Source: Alphaproteobacteria bacterium (GTDB lineage: Bacteria > Pseudomonadota > Alphaproteobacteria > CAAHEQ01 > UBA3637). Taken from it: 40,890 bases of DNA. The stretch covers positions 1 to 40,890 of the forward strand of contig SUVA01000009.1 in NCBI GenBank assembly GCA_015062245.1, in the 5' to 3' direction. A program made the translations under genes and the position numbers. The notes beneath the pieces were generated by a model. The model saw only the letters and a list, made by a program, of their open reading frames with translations, was not told where the DNA came from and did not search any database. Shown here piece by piece: positions 13,696 to 22,103 of this stretch; position 1 is the first letter of the stretch; every line of letters begins with the position of its first letter.

Positions 13696-13767
13696 ATGAT
13701 TTTAAACCACGATAAAGGTATAAATAGATGGACCTTGTACACACACACATTTAAGTTTGAATATTAA
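13696..13767 (+). CDS. Possible 23-residue leader peptide
   Basis: The ORF starts 35 bases after the -10 and has a GGGAGG ribosome site (13681-13686) at good spacing. It encodes a short peptide with W-T-L-Y-T-H-T in the middle. The stop codon abuts the first of two stem-loops, the second of which resembles a terminator. That order (promoter, short ORF, hairpins, structural gene) is what attenuation leaders look like. No run of a single regulatory amino acid is obvious, so the sensed signal cannot be named. It may alternatively be a small functional peptide. Confidence 0.45.
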   Translation: MILNHDKGINRWTLYTHTFKFEY

Positions 13768-13820
13768 GTTGTGCCTTGGCACAACCGACCCACTGTATGA
13801 CAAATACAGTGGGGTTTATT
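13768..13820 (+). promoter_or_regulatory. Tandem stem-loops, candidate attenuator
   Basis: Hairpin 1 (13768-13785) is GTTGTGC-CTTG-GCACAAC, a 7-bp stem closing a CUUG tetraloop. It begins immediately after the leader stop codon. Hairpin 2 (13789-13813) is CCCACTGTAT-GACAA-ATACAGTGGG, a perfect 10-bp stem followed by GTTTATT, so it is terminator-like though with a poor U tract. The pilin-like gene starts 45 bases later. Confidence 0.55.
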
Positions 13821-13864
13821 CGTTTAAATAATCATCAACAACAATTTAAAAAGGAGAATAAAAA

Positions 13865-14938
13865 ATGACGGTAATAAATAAAACAAACAAAAATTATAAA
13901 AGAAGCCAAAAGGGGCGCAGTATGGTTGAAATGCTGGGCGTATTGGCTATTGTGGGCGTTTTGTCCGTGGGCGGTATATCCGCCTATGGTGTCGCCATGA
14001 AAAAACACAAAGCCAATGAATTATTGCATCAGGCGTCAATGCTGGCCACCACTGTATCCGCCCAAGCGATGACCAACAATGGCACTTTGCCCACAACGAT
14101 TATGGATTTCGGTTCAAGCAGTTATGGTACTTTTTCAAAAACGGTTACGGAAAAAGGAAATCAGTTTGTTTTGACTATTGAAGGATTGGATTCGGACGTA
14201 TGCGATCAATTAAAAAAAGGTGGTATAATTCAAAATGTACAATGTGTTGATTCAACGAAAGAGACAGGTAAAAAAGATGCCCAGATAAGTTACTACAAAA
14301 ATTTGGCTACAAATGAAAAAGATGGTTATGCCGGTGGTGCTTATGGTCCGCAAGTGGATGGAAATGGTTGTTATGAAGTATCGTATAAAGGCGGCCGTTG
14401 TTGTGATATAGATAAAACAGTCAAGGTATGTCCAGGTGATGCCAAGCCAGATACATCATGCACACCAAATCCGCCACGGGTGGCTGATCACATCTGTTCA
14501 TGTGAGGATGGTGGTGCAGGTAAGGATGGTGACGGATGGTATTGTACCCCTGGTGGTACATGGATGTGTCCTTCAGGGGCAGAAATCTGCACCGATGGTC
14601 CACTAGAAGGTCGATGTGAATATGAATGTTCATGTGATGCTCCTCCTGAAGGAGAGGATGGATGGTCGTGTGATACGGAATCTGGTGTAAGATCCTGTCC
14701 AAATGGACAATGTACTGCGGGCGCGTACGCAGGTAAGTGTATGAAATCATGTTGTTCAGATCCACAACCATATGAAGGTTGGGAGTGTCAGGCAGATGGA
14801 ACATGGAACTGCTTCTATATGACATGTGGTGCGGGCCCTGATGCAGGAAAATGTGTTGAAGATGAAAGTACCTGTCCTTGTCGTGAAGGATGTAATGATT
14901 GTGGTTTTGGTGGTTACTGTCGTGACGACTACAATTAA
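13865..14938 (+). CDS. Pilin-like protein with Cys-rich tandem repeats
   Basis: The 357-residue product has a prepilin-type N-terminus: a basic leader ending KG at 16-17, predicted cleavage before R18, Glu22 at mature position +5, then the hydrophobic helix MLGVLAIVGVLSVGGI. The family normally has Phe at +1; here it is Arg. Residues 45-170 form a pseudopilin-like region. From about 211 a module of ~40 residues repeats three times plus a degenerate fourth: C-S-C, then GW-x-C, then W-x-C-P, then C-T-x-G-P-x-x-G-x-C. It is probably assembled on a type IV pilus-like or pseudopilus fibre at the cell surface, the repeats being disulfide-bonded. An AAGGAG ribosome site precedes the ATG. It is paralogous to the partial gene at 3-920. 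Confidence 0.8.
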   Translation: MTVINKTNKNYKRSQKGRSMVEMLGVLAIVGVLSVGGISAYGVAMKKHKANELLHQASMLATTVSAQAMTNNGTLPTTIMDFGSSSYGTFSKTVTEKGNQFVLTIEGLDSDVCDQLKKGGIIQNVQCVDSTKETGKKDAQISYYKNLATNEKDGYAGGAYGPQVDGNGCYEVSYKGGRCCDIDKTVKVCPGDAKPDTSCTPNPPRVADHICSCEDGGAGKDGDGWYCTPGGTWMCPSGAEICTDGPLEGRCEYECSCDAPPEGEDGWSCDTESGVRSCPNGQCTAGAYAGKCMKSCCSDPQPYEGWECQADGTWNCFYMTCGAGPDAGKCVEDESTCPCREGCNDCGFGGYCRDDYN

Positions 14939-14950
14939 CTTTTGCTCATT

Positions 14951-14980
14951 CCCCCGCTATTTCGGCGGGGGATTTTTTTA
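14951..14980 (+). terminator. Rho-independent terminator
   Basis: The stem CCCCCGC / GCGGGGG is followed by a run of T, 12 bases after the pilin-like gene. Confidence 0.9.
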
Positions 14981-15034
14981 TTTGCATTTTGATTAAATTT
15001 ATTATTTAATATCCAAAAGTAAAAGGAATTATTG

Positions 15035-15451
15035 ATGGCAAAAGTTTTTGTTTCCGGATGTTTTGATGTGTTGCACAGCGGACATGTGCGTTTTTTTGAA
15101 GAAGCGTCCCAATATGGTGATTTATATGTTTCCATCGGTTCGGATAAAACCGTTTTTGAATTAAAAAATCGCCCAACCCTTTATAATGAACAAGAACGCC
15201 TGTATATGGTGTCGTCATTAAAGTTTGTGCATCGGGCTTTTGTGGCATCGGGTTCGGGCAAGTTGGATTTTGAAAATGAAATTCGTCAAATAAAACCGGA
15301 TATTTTCTTTGTCAATGAAGACGGCCATTCGGATGAAAAGCAAAAATTTATTGAATCTTTGGGTGTTCGCTATGTTGTCAGCAAGCGTCAGGCAAAGGAA
15401 AATTTGCCCATTCGTTCCACAACATCCATTCGCCAAAGTATCAATCGCTAA
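15035..15451 (+). CDS. Small nucleotidyltransferase of the cytidylyltransferase-like family
   Basis: The 138-residue protein has the HxGH nucleotide-binding motif in SGCFDVLHSGHVRFFEEA and the C-terminal RSTTSIRQSI, equivalent to the ISTT[KR] signature. These are found in TagD-type glycerol-3-phosphate cytidylyltransferases and the adenylyltransferase half of HldE. Such enzymes transfer NMP from NTP to a phosphorylated sugar or polyol for envelope polymers. The exact substrate cannot be told. ATG at 15035 is chosen over TTG at 15032 because AAGGA lies 7 bases upstream of it. The gene is convergent with the M48 protease, overlapping by 4 bases (CTAA). Confidence 0.8.
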   Translation: MAKVFVSGCFDVLHSGHVRFFEEASQYGDLYVSIGSDKTVFELKNRPTLYNEQERLYMVSSLKFVHRAFVASGSGKLDFENEIRQIKPDIFFVNEDGHSDEKQKFIESLGVRYVVSKRQAKENLPIRSTTSIRQSINR

Positions 15452-16752
15452 TTGTCTTTTTTATCCAATTTTATTTGGGCCAATAAATCATTTAAATGTT
15501 GGTGGGCCACAGAATTTTTATCCAACTTTTTTAATGTTTTTTTGGCGGTTTTTTCGGCCTGTTTTGTTTTGCCTGTCTGATAATAGTATTCGGCCATGGC
15601 GTATTGGGCCAAGTCAGGTTTATTGAGCCGATTATAGGCACTGGCCATCAATCGCCAAGCAAGAGCCGAATCCCCCTCTGTTATAACGGCTTTATTTAAC
15701 AGGTCTAATGCTTTTTGCGCATTATTTTTATCCTGTTTTTCCAACCTTGCTTGAGCCAATGCAATCCCAATTAAAGGCGCATCATTTAAATCATAGGCTT
15801 TTTGATAGTTTTGGATGGCTTCATCTATTTTTCCTGTTTCAAACTTAAATTGCCCCTTTAACTCATATAAATAAGGATTATCGGGTTCTTGTTGAATTAA
15901 AGTATCCAACTTTTTAAAGGCCTCATCCAATCTGTGCGCCCGATAATCAATAATGCTTTGGGCGTATAAATCGTTGTTTGTGGTGCCGTTATATTGCAAC
16001 AAAGCTTGCTTTTCATCCATCATAAAGGCCACCAGTTTGGCACGAATCCGATTAAAAGAATCATCATTTGTTTCGGCGGGGGTGTTTTTTAAAAAGTGGG
16101 CGATATTTTGTTTGCGGTCAGATGTCAGCGGGTGAGTCCTTAAATATCCTATTTGATATTCATCGGCATTTAAACGTTCTTCGGCCTGAATTTTTCCCAT
16201 GATATTGTTAAATCCATTCATGGAATAGCCCAGTTTTTGAACGATATCCACAGCAATTCGGTCGGCCGAACTTTCTTCCACTTGGCGATAGGCACCAAAA
16301 GTCCCCATAGCCGAAGTTTGTGAGCCCATCATTACCGCTATGCCGGCATCGGGGCGACCGCTGGCCACCGCCAAAACACCACCTAATAAAGTTGAAATCA
16401 AAGCTGTTTTTTGGGCTTTTTGATATTCGGCGATACCACGGGTAACGTGTCCGCCGACAATGTGCCCCGTTTCATGCGATAAAACAAAAATTAAATCGTC
16501 AATATATTTTGATTGTGTAATCAATCCTGTATGAATAAAGATGGTTTGCCCCCCGGCCACAAAAGCATTGATGGTGGGATCGTTGATTAAAACAACTTCG
16601 GCATTTTCAGGGGGCAGGTTGGCCGCCTTAAAAATCTGTTGCACATAATCGGTTAAGGTTTCTTCTGTTTCTGTATCCCGAATTAAATTTAACGCCCAAG
16701 CTTTGGAAACACAAAAAACAATTAAAACAAAAATACAAATCAGTTTTTTCAT
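15448..16752 (-). CDS. Periplasmic M48 metalloprotease with TPR repeats (BepA-like)
   Basis: The 434-residue protein has a Sec signal (MKKLICIFVLIVFCVSKAWA). The zinc protease motif HETGH is at 93-97 and the third ligand lies in EESSADRIAVD (about E160). The C-terminal half (~250-425) consists of tetratricopeptide helices (ALAWRLMASAYNRLNKPDLAQYAMAEYYYQTGKTKQAEK). This architecture matches BepA/YfgC, which supports outer-membrane protein and LPS-assembly quality control in the periplasm. It is translationally coupled to ruvX by an ATGA overlap. Confidence 0.9.
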   Translation of the reverse strand: MKKLICIFVLIVFCVSKAWALNLIRDTETEETLTDYVQQIFKAANLPPENAEVVLINDPTINAFVAGGQTIFIHTGLITQSKYIDDLIFVLSHETGHIVGGHVTRGIAEYQKAQKTALISTLLGGVLAVASGRPDAGIAVMMGSQTSAMGTFGAYRQVEESSADRIAVDIVQKLGYSMNGFNNIMGKIQAEERLNADEYQIGYLRTHPLTSDRKQNIAHFLKNTPAETNDDSFNRIRAKLVAFMMDEKQALLQYNGTTNNDLYAQSIIDYRAHRLDEAFKKLDTLIQQEPDNPYLYELKGQFKFETGKIDEAIQNYQKAYDLNDAPLIGIALAQARLEKQDKNNAQKALDLLNKAVITEGDSALAWRLMASAYNRLNKPDLAQYAMAEYYYQTGKTKQAEKTAKKTLKKLDKNSVAHQHLNDLLAQIKLDKKDN

Positions 16753-17165
16753 TTTTTTAAATCGTCTAAAAACATTTGTAAAATAATGCGGGCGCTTTCG
16801 GCATCCAAGATATTCTTGCGTTTATCGGGGCGCATATAAAGCGTATCACGCAAAAAATCCTCAGCCCGTTTGGATGTTAAACGTTCGTCCACCCAAAAAA
16901 CAGGCAGATTAAATTCACTTTGTAATTTTTGGGCAAACAGTCGTGCATTATCGCAAACCACCCCTTCTGTCCCGTCAGGTTGCAGGGGCAGGCCCATCAC
17001 AAAAGCCTGAATTTGTTTGGCCGGCACGATATCTTTTAATTCTTTGAATTGATGAATGATTTTAAAGGCTTTGGCCACCTTTGACGAAGTATCGCCCACA
17101 GCCAAACCAATACGTTTTGTACCATAATCTATCCCTAAAAAAGTTTTTACTTGTAATTTATTCAT
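16749..17165 (-). CDS. ruvX: Putative pre-16S rRNA nuclease / Holliday junction resolvase-like RuvX (YqgF)
   Basis: The 138-residue RNase H-fold protein has GIDYGTKRIGLAVGD, GLPLQPDG, VDERLTSKRAE and DAESARIILQ, covering the acidic catalytic residues of the YqgF family. The family is implicated in 16S rRNA 5' maturation and described as a possible resolvase. The start at 17165 is preferred over an ATG at 17201, because the longer form would add an unconserved basic extension and overlap the divergent promoter. It is the first gene of the two-gene minus-strand unit with the M48 protease. Confidence 0.9.
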   Translation of the reverse strand: MNKLQVKTFLGIDYGTKRIGLAVGDTSSKVAKAFKIIHQFKELKDIVPAKQIQAFVMGLPLQPDGTEGVVCDNARLFAQKLQSEFNLPVFWVDERLTSKRAEDFLRDTLYMRPDKRKNILDAESARIILQMFLDDLKK

Positions 17166-17179
17166 TTTTCGCCTACAAT
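17151..17179 (+). promoter_or_regulatory. Promoter for the rpiB-nrdR-nusB operon
   Basis: TTGTAA at 17151-17156 and TACAAT at 17174-17179 have 17-base spacing. It overlaps the 5' end of the divergent ruvX gene. Confidence 0.6.
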
Positions 17180-17205
17180 ATCTGTATAACAATAAAGGCA
17201 AAAAA

Positions 17206-17658
17206 ATGCAAGAAAAAAAGATTATATTGGCGTCGGACCATGGTGGCGTGCGTTTAAAAAATCATCTGCGTGATTGGTTAAAGGCTCAATCTTATCAGGT
17301 GATAGATTGCGGATGCCAAGCGGATGAATCAGTGGATTATCCTGATTTTGCTTTGGCGTTGATTCATCAAATGCAATCGGATGAAAATGCCCGTGGTATA
17401 TTGGTTTGCACAACCGGTATCGGTATGTCCATGATGGCCAACCGATTTGATTTTATCCGTGGTGCTTTGGTGCAAAATACGGATATGGCCAAAATGTGCC
17501 GATCCCATAATGATGCCAATGTGTTGATTTTTGGTGCCAAATATACGGATGAAAAAACCGCCCAAGAATGTGTTGAAATCTTTTTAAACACGCCTTTTGA
17601 AGGTGGTCGCCATGCTCGCCGAGTAAACAAATTAAGTTGTTCAGGGGGGCAAAAATGA
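17206..17658 (+). CDS. rpiB: Ribose-5-phosphate isomerase B
   Basis: The 150-residue protein interconverts ribose-5-phosphate and ribulose-5-phosphate in the pentose phosphate pathway. [10 protein letters not shown], the anion-hole segment [13 protein letters not shown] with the catalytic-type Cys, and [12 protein letters not shown] with the His-Asn-Asp stretch identify the RpiB/LacAB family. Its TGA overlaps the nrdR ATG (ATGA), so the two are coupled. Confidence 0.94.
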   Translation: MQEKKIILASDHGGVRLKNHLRDWLKAQSYQVIDCGCQADESVDYPDFALALIHQMQSDENARGILVCTTGIGMSMMANRFDFIRGALVQNTDMAKMCRSHNDANVLIFGAKYTDEKTAQECVEIFLNTPFEGGRHARRVNKLSCSGGQK

Positions 17659-18119
17659 AGTGTCCTTTTTGCGGTTGCCCCGATACTCAGGTGAAAGATT
17701 CCCGCCCCAACGAAGATGCCACAATGATACGCCGGCGTCGGGAATGCCCCAAATGTCATGCCCGCTTTACCACATCCGAAACGGTTCAATTGCGTGAATT
17801 GATTGTGATAAAAAAGGATGGTTCGCGCAAACCCTTTGACCGTGATAAGTTGTTGCGTTCCATTGTTTTGGCGGTACGCAAACGTGATGTAACTTTGGAA
17901 CAGGTGGAACAGTTGGTCAACAACATTGTGCGTTCATTGGAACAATCGGGTGAAGCCGAAATCCAATCAGCTGAAATCGGCCGTTATGCCATGCAAAGTT
18001 TATTGAGTTTGGACAAAGTGGCCTATATTCGCTATGCATCTGTTTATAAAAATTTCACGACGACCCGTGATTTTGAAGACTTTGTGAAAAATCTGACCGG
18101 TCGGCGCAAAAAAGTTTAA
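17655..18119 (+). CDS. nrdR: Transcriptional repressor NrdR
   Basis: NrdR represses ribonucleotide reductase genes in response to ATP/dATP. The 154-residue protein has an N-terminal zinc ribbon (CPFCG...[10 protein letters not shown]) and then an ATP-cone ([20 protein letters not shown]). The start at 17655 is used because it begins [17 protein letters not shown] as in the family and has an AGGGGGG ribosome site. The upstream in-frame ATG lies well inside rpiB. No NrdR box near a reductase gene is visible in this window. Confidence 0.96.
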   Translation: MKCPFCGCPDTQVKDSRPNEDATMIRRRRECPKCHARFTTSETVQLRELIVIKKDGSRKPFDRDKLLRSIVLAVRKRDVTLEQVEQLVNNIVRSLEQSGEAEIQSAEIGRYAMQSLLSLDKVAYIRYASVYKNFTTTRDFEDFVKNLTGRRKKV

Positions 18120-18133
18120 AGGAAAGGAAAAAT

Positions 18134-18604
18134 ATGTCAAATTCAAAGCAATTATTTACCAATGCCCGGTTAATGGCGGTTCAGGCGGTTTATGCCCAAA
18201 AACAATCGGGTGAATCTTTTGATAAGGTGATCAGCCGTTTTTTGCTGGGCGAAATGGGCGGTGAGCTGATCAGCGAAGAAAACGGATCGGAAAAATATAT
18301 CACATTGGCCGAAGCCGACCAAAGTTTATTTGCGCATTTGGCCCAATACGTGCGTGATAATGAAAAACAATTGAATGAAATGATTGACGGGGCTTTTTCG
18401 GACAAGATTCAATCCGACAAAGTGGATTTGACTTTGCGTGCCATTTTGATGGTAGGTGTTGGGGAATTTTTTGTCAATCCCGATTTGGATGCCCCGATTA
18501 TCATCAATGAATACACCGATATTACCCGTTCGTTTTATGCGGGACCTCAGGTTAAAATTGTGAATGCGATTTTGGATAAAATGGCCAAAGTTTTGCGTTC
18601 ATAA
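18134..18604 (+). CDS. nusB: Transcription antitermination protein NusB
   Basis: The 156-residue all-helical RNA-binding protein joins NusE (S10) in rRNA antitermination. ARLMAVQAVYAQKQSG at the N-terminus, LRAILMVGVGEFF in the middle and APIIINEYTDITRSFYAGPQVKIVNAILDKM at the end are the conserved blocks. AAGGAAAGG precedes the start. It ends the rpiB-nrdR-nusB unit. In many alphaproteobacteria glyA and riboflavin genes lie within this cluster; here glyA is about 3.7 kb further on. Confidence 0.95.
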   Translation: MSNSKQLFTNARLMAVQAVYAQKQSGESFDKVISRFLLGEMGGELISEENGSEKYITLAEADQSLFAHLAQYVRDNEKQLNEMIDGAFSDKIQSDKVDLTLRAILMVGVGEFFVNPDLDAPIIINEYTDITRSFYAGPQVKIVNAILDKMAKVLRS

Positions 18605-18645
18605 GTTGGTATTTTCAAAAAAAAGCATATTTTTGTTCTTTTTTC

Positions 18646-18674
18646 TTGCACTTTTTGTAAAAGATTGCTAGTTT
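18646..18674 (+). promoter_or_regulatory. Extended -10 promoter for the pilus gene pair
   Basis: TTGCAC at 18646-18651, a 17-base spacer ending TGC, then TAGTTT at 18669-18674. The layout is the same as the promoters at 13633 and 22213. Confidence 0.6.
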
Positions 18675-18692
18675 TTACAAAAAGAGGGAAAT

Positions 18693-20204
18693 ATGCTTTA
18701 TTTAGTTTTTGTTTTAACTTTTTTGTGTGGCATTTTATTTTATTCACTTTCGCCCCGTGATGACCATCTGAAGTGGGATATGCACCGTGCGGAAGGTTTT
18801 ATTGCCGGTTTTTTGGCGCAACACCAATCCGCCAAAGATTATATTGATATGTGGTTGGGTGTTGATTACAAAAACAAAGCTGATGGTATAACGAATTTTA
18901 ACTTGAATAAAGAAACAGATGGTGATAATTTTGATTTTTTGTTGTTTGCCCCCGTGGGAACAGCAATTGATATTGATAAAAATGCGCAAGGTAGAGCACC
19001 CAATATACAAAGCAATAACGGCTCCGGTTATATTCAAACGGCTGTTTTTTGTTTGGATGAATCTGACCAATTGATTGATTGTAATGGTGGTGGAGGGGAT
19101 GTATCTGATGTTTATTTGGCCTCTTACAGTCAGGTTTTTAAGGATGGGGCTGACAATGTTTTTCATCGCCCCACATGGTGGCCATCGGAAGAAAGTAATC
19201 GGCAACGCCGTTTTGGTTCGTGGCGCCGTTCCATCACCCACCGAACCCGTGGCAGTTACAGTTGCGGTGTTTTAACCTGTACCGGATGGGATGTGGATAA
19301 CGATTGCACCAGATGGTGCATTGATAACGGCCAAAGGATTTATTTGCCAAACGGCCAATGCGCAATGACGGTTCCGACATCAATTGTTGAAAGATTGAAT
19401 GATACGGCCGATCTTTCGGACGATAAGTTAAATGATATTTTATTTTGTTTAACACGACTGAAAAAAAATCCCTCGGAATATTATGTGGCAGGGTTAACCG
19501 CCCTTTATGACGGCATTAACAATCAGGAAACGGGTGCCGAAGGGGAAAGATATTCTGGTGAAGCAAACTTCTGGCCTGATTTAATAACAATTGAAAGTGC
19601 ATATACAGACGTATCTGGAAGTGAACAACATGTTACATTTGCTGGTGATACTCCCGCTGTTGCAACCGATAGTTCAAATGGTGGTGTAAAATTTCCCAAT
19701 ATCAATATTCGAGATCCATTTACTAATTTTACTTTAACGCTTTTATTAAAAGGTTATCAAGAAGATGCAAATTTTAATATTGATGTTCTTAATTTGGGGA
19801 ATTTAAAATTGCGCTTAAAAAATGATGACGGTTCTTATACCGTTCAGATTTTGGATTCTGATGGCGAAGTAGCAAATCGGTCATTGTCTTTAAATCCGAA
19901 CGAAATAATCTCTTTAACGGTTATAGGGTCATCTGATGATTTAAAAGTTTATGTAAATGGGTATGACGAAGCGGCCTTTACGGTTGGCGATAATGCAGGT
20001 TATGTAAGCCCTGCTGAAACGCCTTTGGCAATCACCCATGGAACGGGTGGCGGGCTGATTTACGGCGTTCGCTATTATTCGGGCAAGCGTTTAACAACAA
20101 CCCCCCAAGAACGCAACGGCCGTTTGGTGCCGTCCGAATTGGGCAAAAATTTTAATGTTGATTCAAAACGATATGGTATCGGAACACAGGAAAATCCGTT
20201 TTAA
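18693..20204 (+). CDS. PilM-like membrane-anchored protein with LamG-like C-terminal domain
   Basis: The 503-residue product starts with a short hydrophobic anchor (MLYLVFVLTFLCGILFYSLS). It is followed by a helical segment (HRAEGFIAGFLAQHQ) resembling PilM proteins of thin type IVb pili. A Cys-rich middle (SCGVLTCTGWDVDNDCTRWC, about 190-230) follows. Roughly residues 290-470 look like a concanavalin A/LamG beta-sandwich (FTLTLLLKG, DDLKVYVNGYDEAAF, GGGLIYGVRYYSGKRLT), a fold often used for carbohydrate or protein binding. It is probably anchored at the inner membrane or pilus base, with the LamG domain outside the cytoplasm. A GAGGG ribosome site precedes the start, and the PilV-like gene follows after 22 bases. 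The PilM assignment is tentative. Confidence 0.6.
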   Translation: MLYLVFVLTFLCGILFYSLSPRDDHLKWDMHRAEGFIAGFLAQHQSAKDYIDMWLGVDYKNKADGITNFNLNKETDGDNFDFLLFAPVGTAIDIDKNAQGRAPNIQSNNGSGYIQTAVFCLDESDQLIDCNGGGGDVSDVYLASYSQVFKDGADNVFHRPTWWPSEESNRQRRFGSWRRSITHRTRGSYSCGVLTCTGWDVDNDCTRWCIDNGQRIYLPNGQCAMTVPTSIVERLNDTADLSDDKLNDILFCLTRLKKNPSEYYVAGLTALYDGINNQETGAEGERYSGEANFWPDLITIESAYTDVSGSEQHVTFAGDTPAVATDSSNGGVKFPNINIRDPFTNFTLTLLLKGYQEDANFNIDVLNLGNLKLRLKNDDGSYTVQILDSDGEVANRSLSLNPNEIISLTVIGSSDDLKVYVNGYDEAAFTVGDNAGYVSPAETPLAITHGTGGGLIYGVRYYSGKRLTTTPQERNGRLVPSELGKNFNVDSKRYGIGTQENPF

Positions 20205-20226
20205 AGTGAAGAAGCAGGAGGTTAAA

Positions 20227-22098
20227 ATGTTGGGAACAAAATTTTCAAAAAATAAAAAAGCGCAACACGGTTCCGTGATGTTGGAAGTCATTGCCGTTTT
20301 GGCCTTGATGGGTGTGATGGGGTCTATGTTGTTTCGCCAAATATACCAACGCAACCAAGAATTACACAACATTCAAATGGCATCGGAAATCCGCACGGTC
20401 AAGGAAGCTTTTTCCGCCTATATTCAAGCCTATCGTGCCGTTTTGTTGGAAGAATGCACTTTGGACCCTGATAATCCCGTAGAGAACCTCGGTACTTGTG
20501 CGCTAGACTCTGAAGAGCTTGGCGAAGCGATTGCTGATTATTTACCCGCCGGTTGGTTTGTTGCTGATGAGCCAGAGGTTGATGGGCCACAGGATTATTA
20601 TACCTTTTCTTTGTGGACATATCAACAGGCTGATTCCAGTGCTAAACAGGTGATTTTTGGCATTATTGCCCCGAAAGAAACAACATTACCGACAACCGGT
20701 TGGAATTTTAAGCGGGCGGCCCGTGTGGCGTTATTGGTGGGTGCCGATGGCGGGGTTTATGATAACACAATCACTGGAAGTATTGCCGGTTCTTTGGGGG
20801 CTTGGACATTGGGTGTTGCCCCACAGATGGCTCTGCAATCACCCACCTATGTGGCGATGACGGGGTTGGATGTATTTACCCCTGAATATGAACTACCCGA
20901 AGGCAAAGTGACTTTGCCCCATGATTGGAGTTTGGCGACCGAAAACTTGGGTGCATGGAATGCTTTTTATGCTGGTATGGATTCCTCTAGTCCTTGCTAT
21001 TCCATAGGTCATGAGATATATAACCCAACGGTAGGAAATGATACGTTTAACAATTGCAATCCGTTGTTTAAGGTGGATTGGGGGACAAAAAAAGTCTTTG
21101 TCAACAATGATTTGGAAATCGGCTCAGGTACGACTACGAATTTAACTTTGACGCAAGAAGGCGTAATAAAGCAAGCGGGTGGTTTGACCATTGATGCCGA
21201 TGGGCGTATTATTTCAAATGATAAATTGGCCTCGGTTACAGGAGAATTAAATGCAAATGATCCGTATGTGATAGATCCGAAATATACCTCAGTTATGGGG
21301 GATATTCGGTTGGTCAGTCGTGGTGGTGTGCGTTTGTCCGACATCCTGCCAAAGTACATTTTGAAAGAACAAGGCAATGTTTCTTGTGCTAATTATACAA
21401 CAGGCTATGGTAATTGTGGTGCTGCTATCGCAATGCCCACTTGTCCGACAGGATACCAAAAATCTTTGGTTGTTATGCCTTTTTTGGTTTCCAAGGATAG
21501 TACAGCAGGCGATCAAGAGGCAACATTTCCTGCACAAATATTACATGCAGATAGAACAGATACCGTAACTTTCTCTACATCAAATTTAGAAGTTGAAAAT
21601 TTACAAGGGGATATTAGCGGTGATGTTTCAGGTAGCATTCCAGCAACTGGTGGTGCAATAACGAATGGTAGATTGAGTAATGGCGAATTAACAGATGGTC
21701 AATTTACGGGCGGAACTTTTACAGCAAATGATGCTGTTTTATCCGCAGTGCCAGCACCAAATCCGATGTCTGTGAAAATATCTGTCAACGGCACTAATTG
21801 GCAAATTCAGAGCAAATATGAAAGAAATATCGCTCTGGCTAATCAAAATTCAGTAGTTATGCAATATCAAACATATTGTGTCTATAATAACACAGGGGTT
21901 AGTGCAGATATGACGCAAGCCGAATGTACGGCCGCCGGATTTACATGGAATAGCGATAGCGCAGATGGTAAGATACCACATTGTAGCTATGTGTACTCTG
22001 TTGCAAATATCAACGCAATGACTGACGCTACAAAAAAAGTGGCCACATGTAAAGCCGCCGGATTTACATGGAATGGCACAAATTGCACTAATCCTTAA
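20227..22098 (+). CDS. PilV-like minor pilin / adhesin
   Basis: The 623-residue protein has a prepilin-type N-terminus: basic leader ending HG, predicted cleavage before S, Glu at mature +5 (SVMLE), then the hydrophobic VIAVLALMGVMGSMLF. This resembles PilV tip adhesins. The long central region is beta-rich with Gly/Thr-rich turns, including an ISGDVSGSIP, TNGRLSNGELTDGQFTGG segment that looks like a short beta-helix. The C-terminus has two copies of C-x-AAGFTWN linked to a Cys. The start at 20227 has a consensus AGGAGG ribosome site; an ATG at 20155 lies inside the upstream gene. It probably forms the tip of a pilus with the PilM-like product. Confidence 0.65.
   Translation: MLGTKFSKNKKAQHGSVMLEVIAVLALMGVMGSMLFRQIYQRNQELHNIQMASEIRTVKEAFSAYIQAYRAVLLEECTLDPDNPVENLGTCALDSEELGEAIADYLPAGWFVADEPEVDGPQDYYTFSLWTYQQADSSAKQVIFGIIAPKETTLPTTGWNFKRAARVALLVGADGGVYDNTITGSIAGSLGAWTLGVAPQMALQSPTYVAMTGLDVFTPEYELPEGKVTLPHDWSLATENLGAWNAFYAGMDSSSPCYSIGHEIYNPTVGNDTFNNCNPLFKVDWGTKKVFVNNDLEIGSGTTTNLTLTQEGVIKQAGGLTIDADGRIISNDKLASVTGELNANDPYVIDPKYTSVMGDIRLVSRGGVRLSDILPKYILKEQGNVSCANYTTGYGNCGAAIAMPTCPTGYQKSLVVMPFLVSKDSTAGDQEATFPAQILHADRTDTVTFSTSNLEVENLQGDISGDVSGSIPATGGAITNGRLSNGELTDGQFTGGTFTANDAVLSAVPAPNPMSVKISVNGTNWQIQSKYERNIALANQNSVVMQYQTYCVYNNTGVSADMTQAECTAAGFTWNSDSADGKIPHCSYVYSVANINAMTDATKKVATCKAAGFTWNGTNCTNP
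21931..22074 (+). repeat. 21-bp direct repeat within the PilV-like gene tail
   Basis: Identical 21-base copies at 21931-21951 and 22054-22074 encode the repeated AAGFTWN. The spacing of 123 bases keeps the reading frame. No inverted copy is visible nearby, so there is no evidence for a shufflon. Confidence 0.7.
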
Positions 22099-22103
22099 AA
22101 AAT

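Noticed and set aside
14421-14825. 134-residue minus-strand ORF inside the Cys-rich pilin gene
   Set aside because: It is a His/Tyr-rich shadow of the repetitive plus-strand codons, with no ribosome site and no family.
20227-22098. Shufflon at the PilV-like gene tail
   Set aside because: The 21-bp repeats are direct, in frame and encode the same protein unit. No inverted copies, silent tail segments or adjacent tyrosine recombinase are visible.
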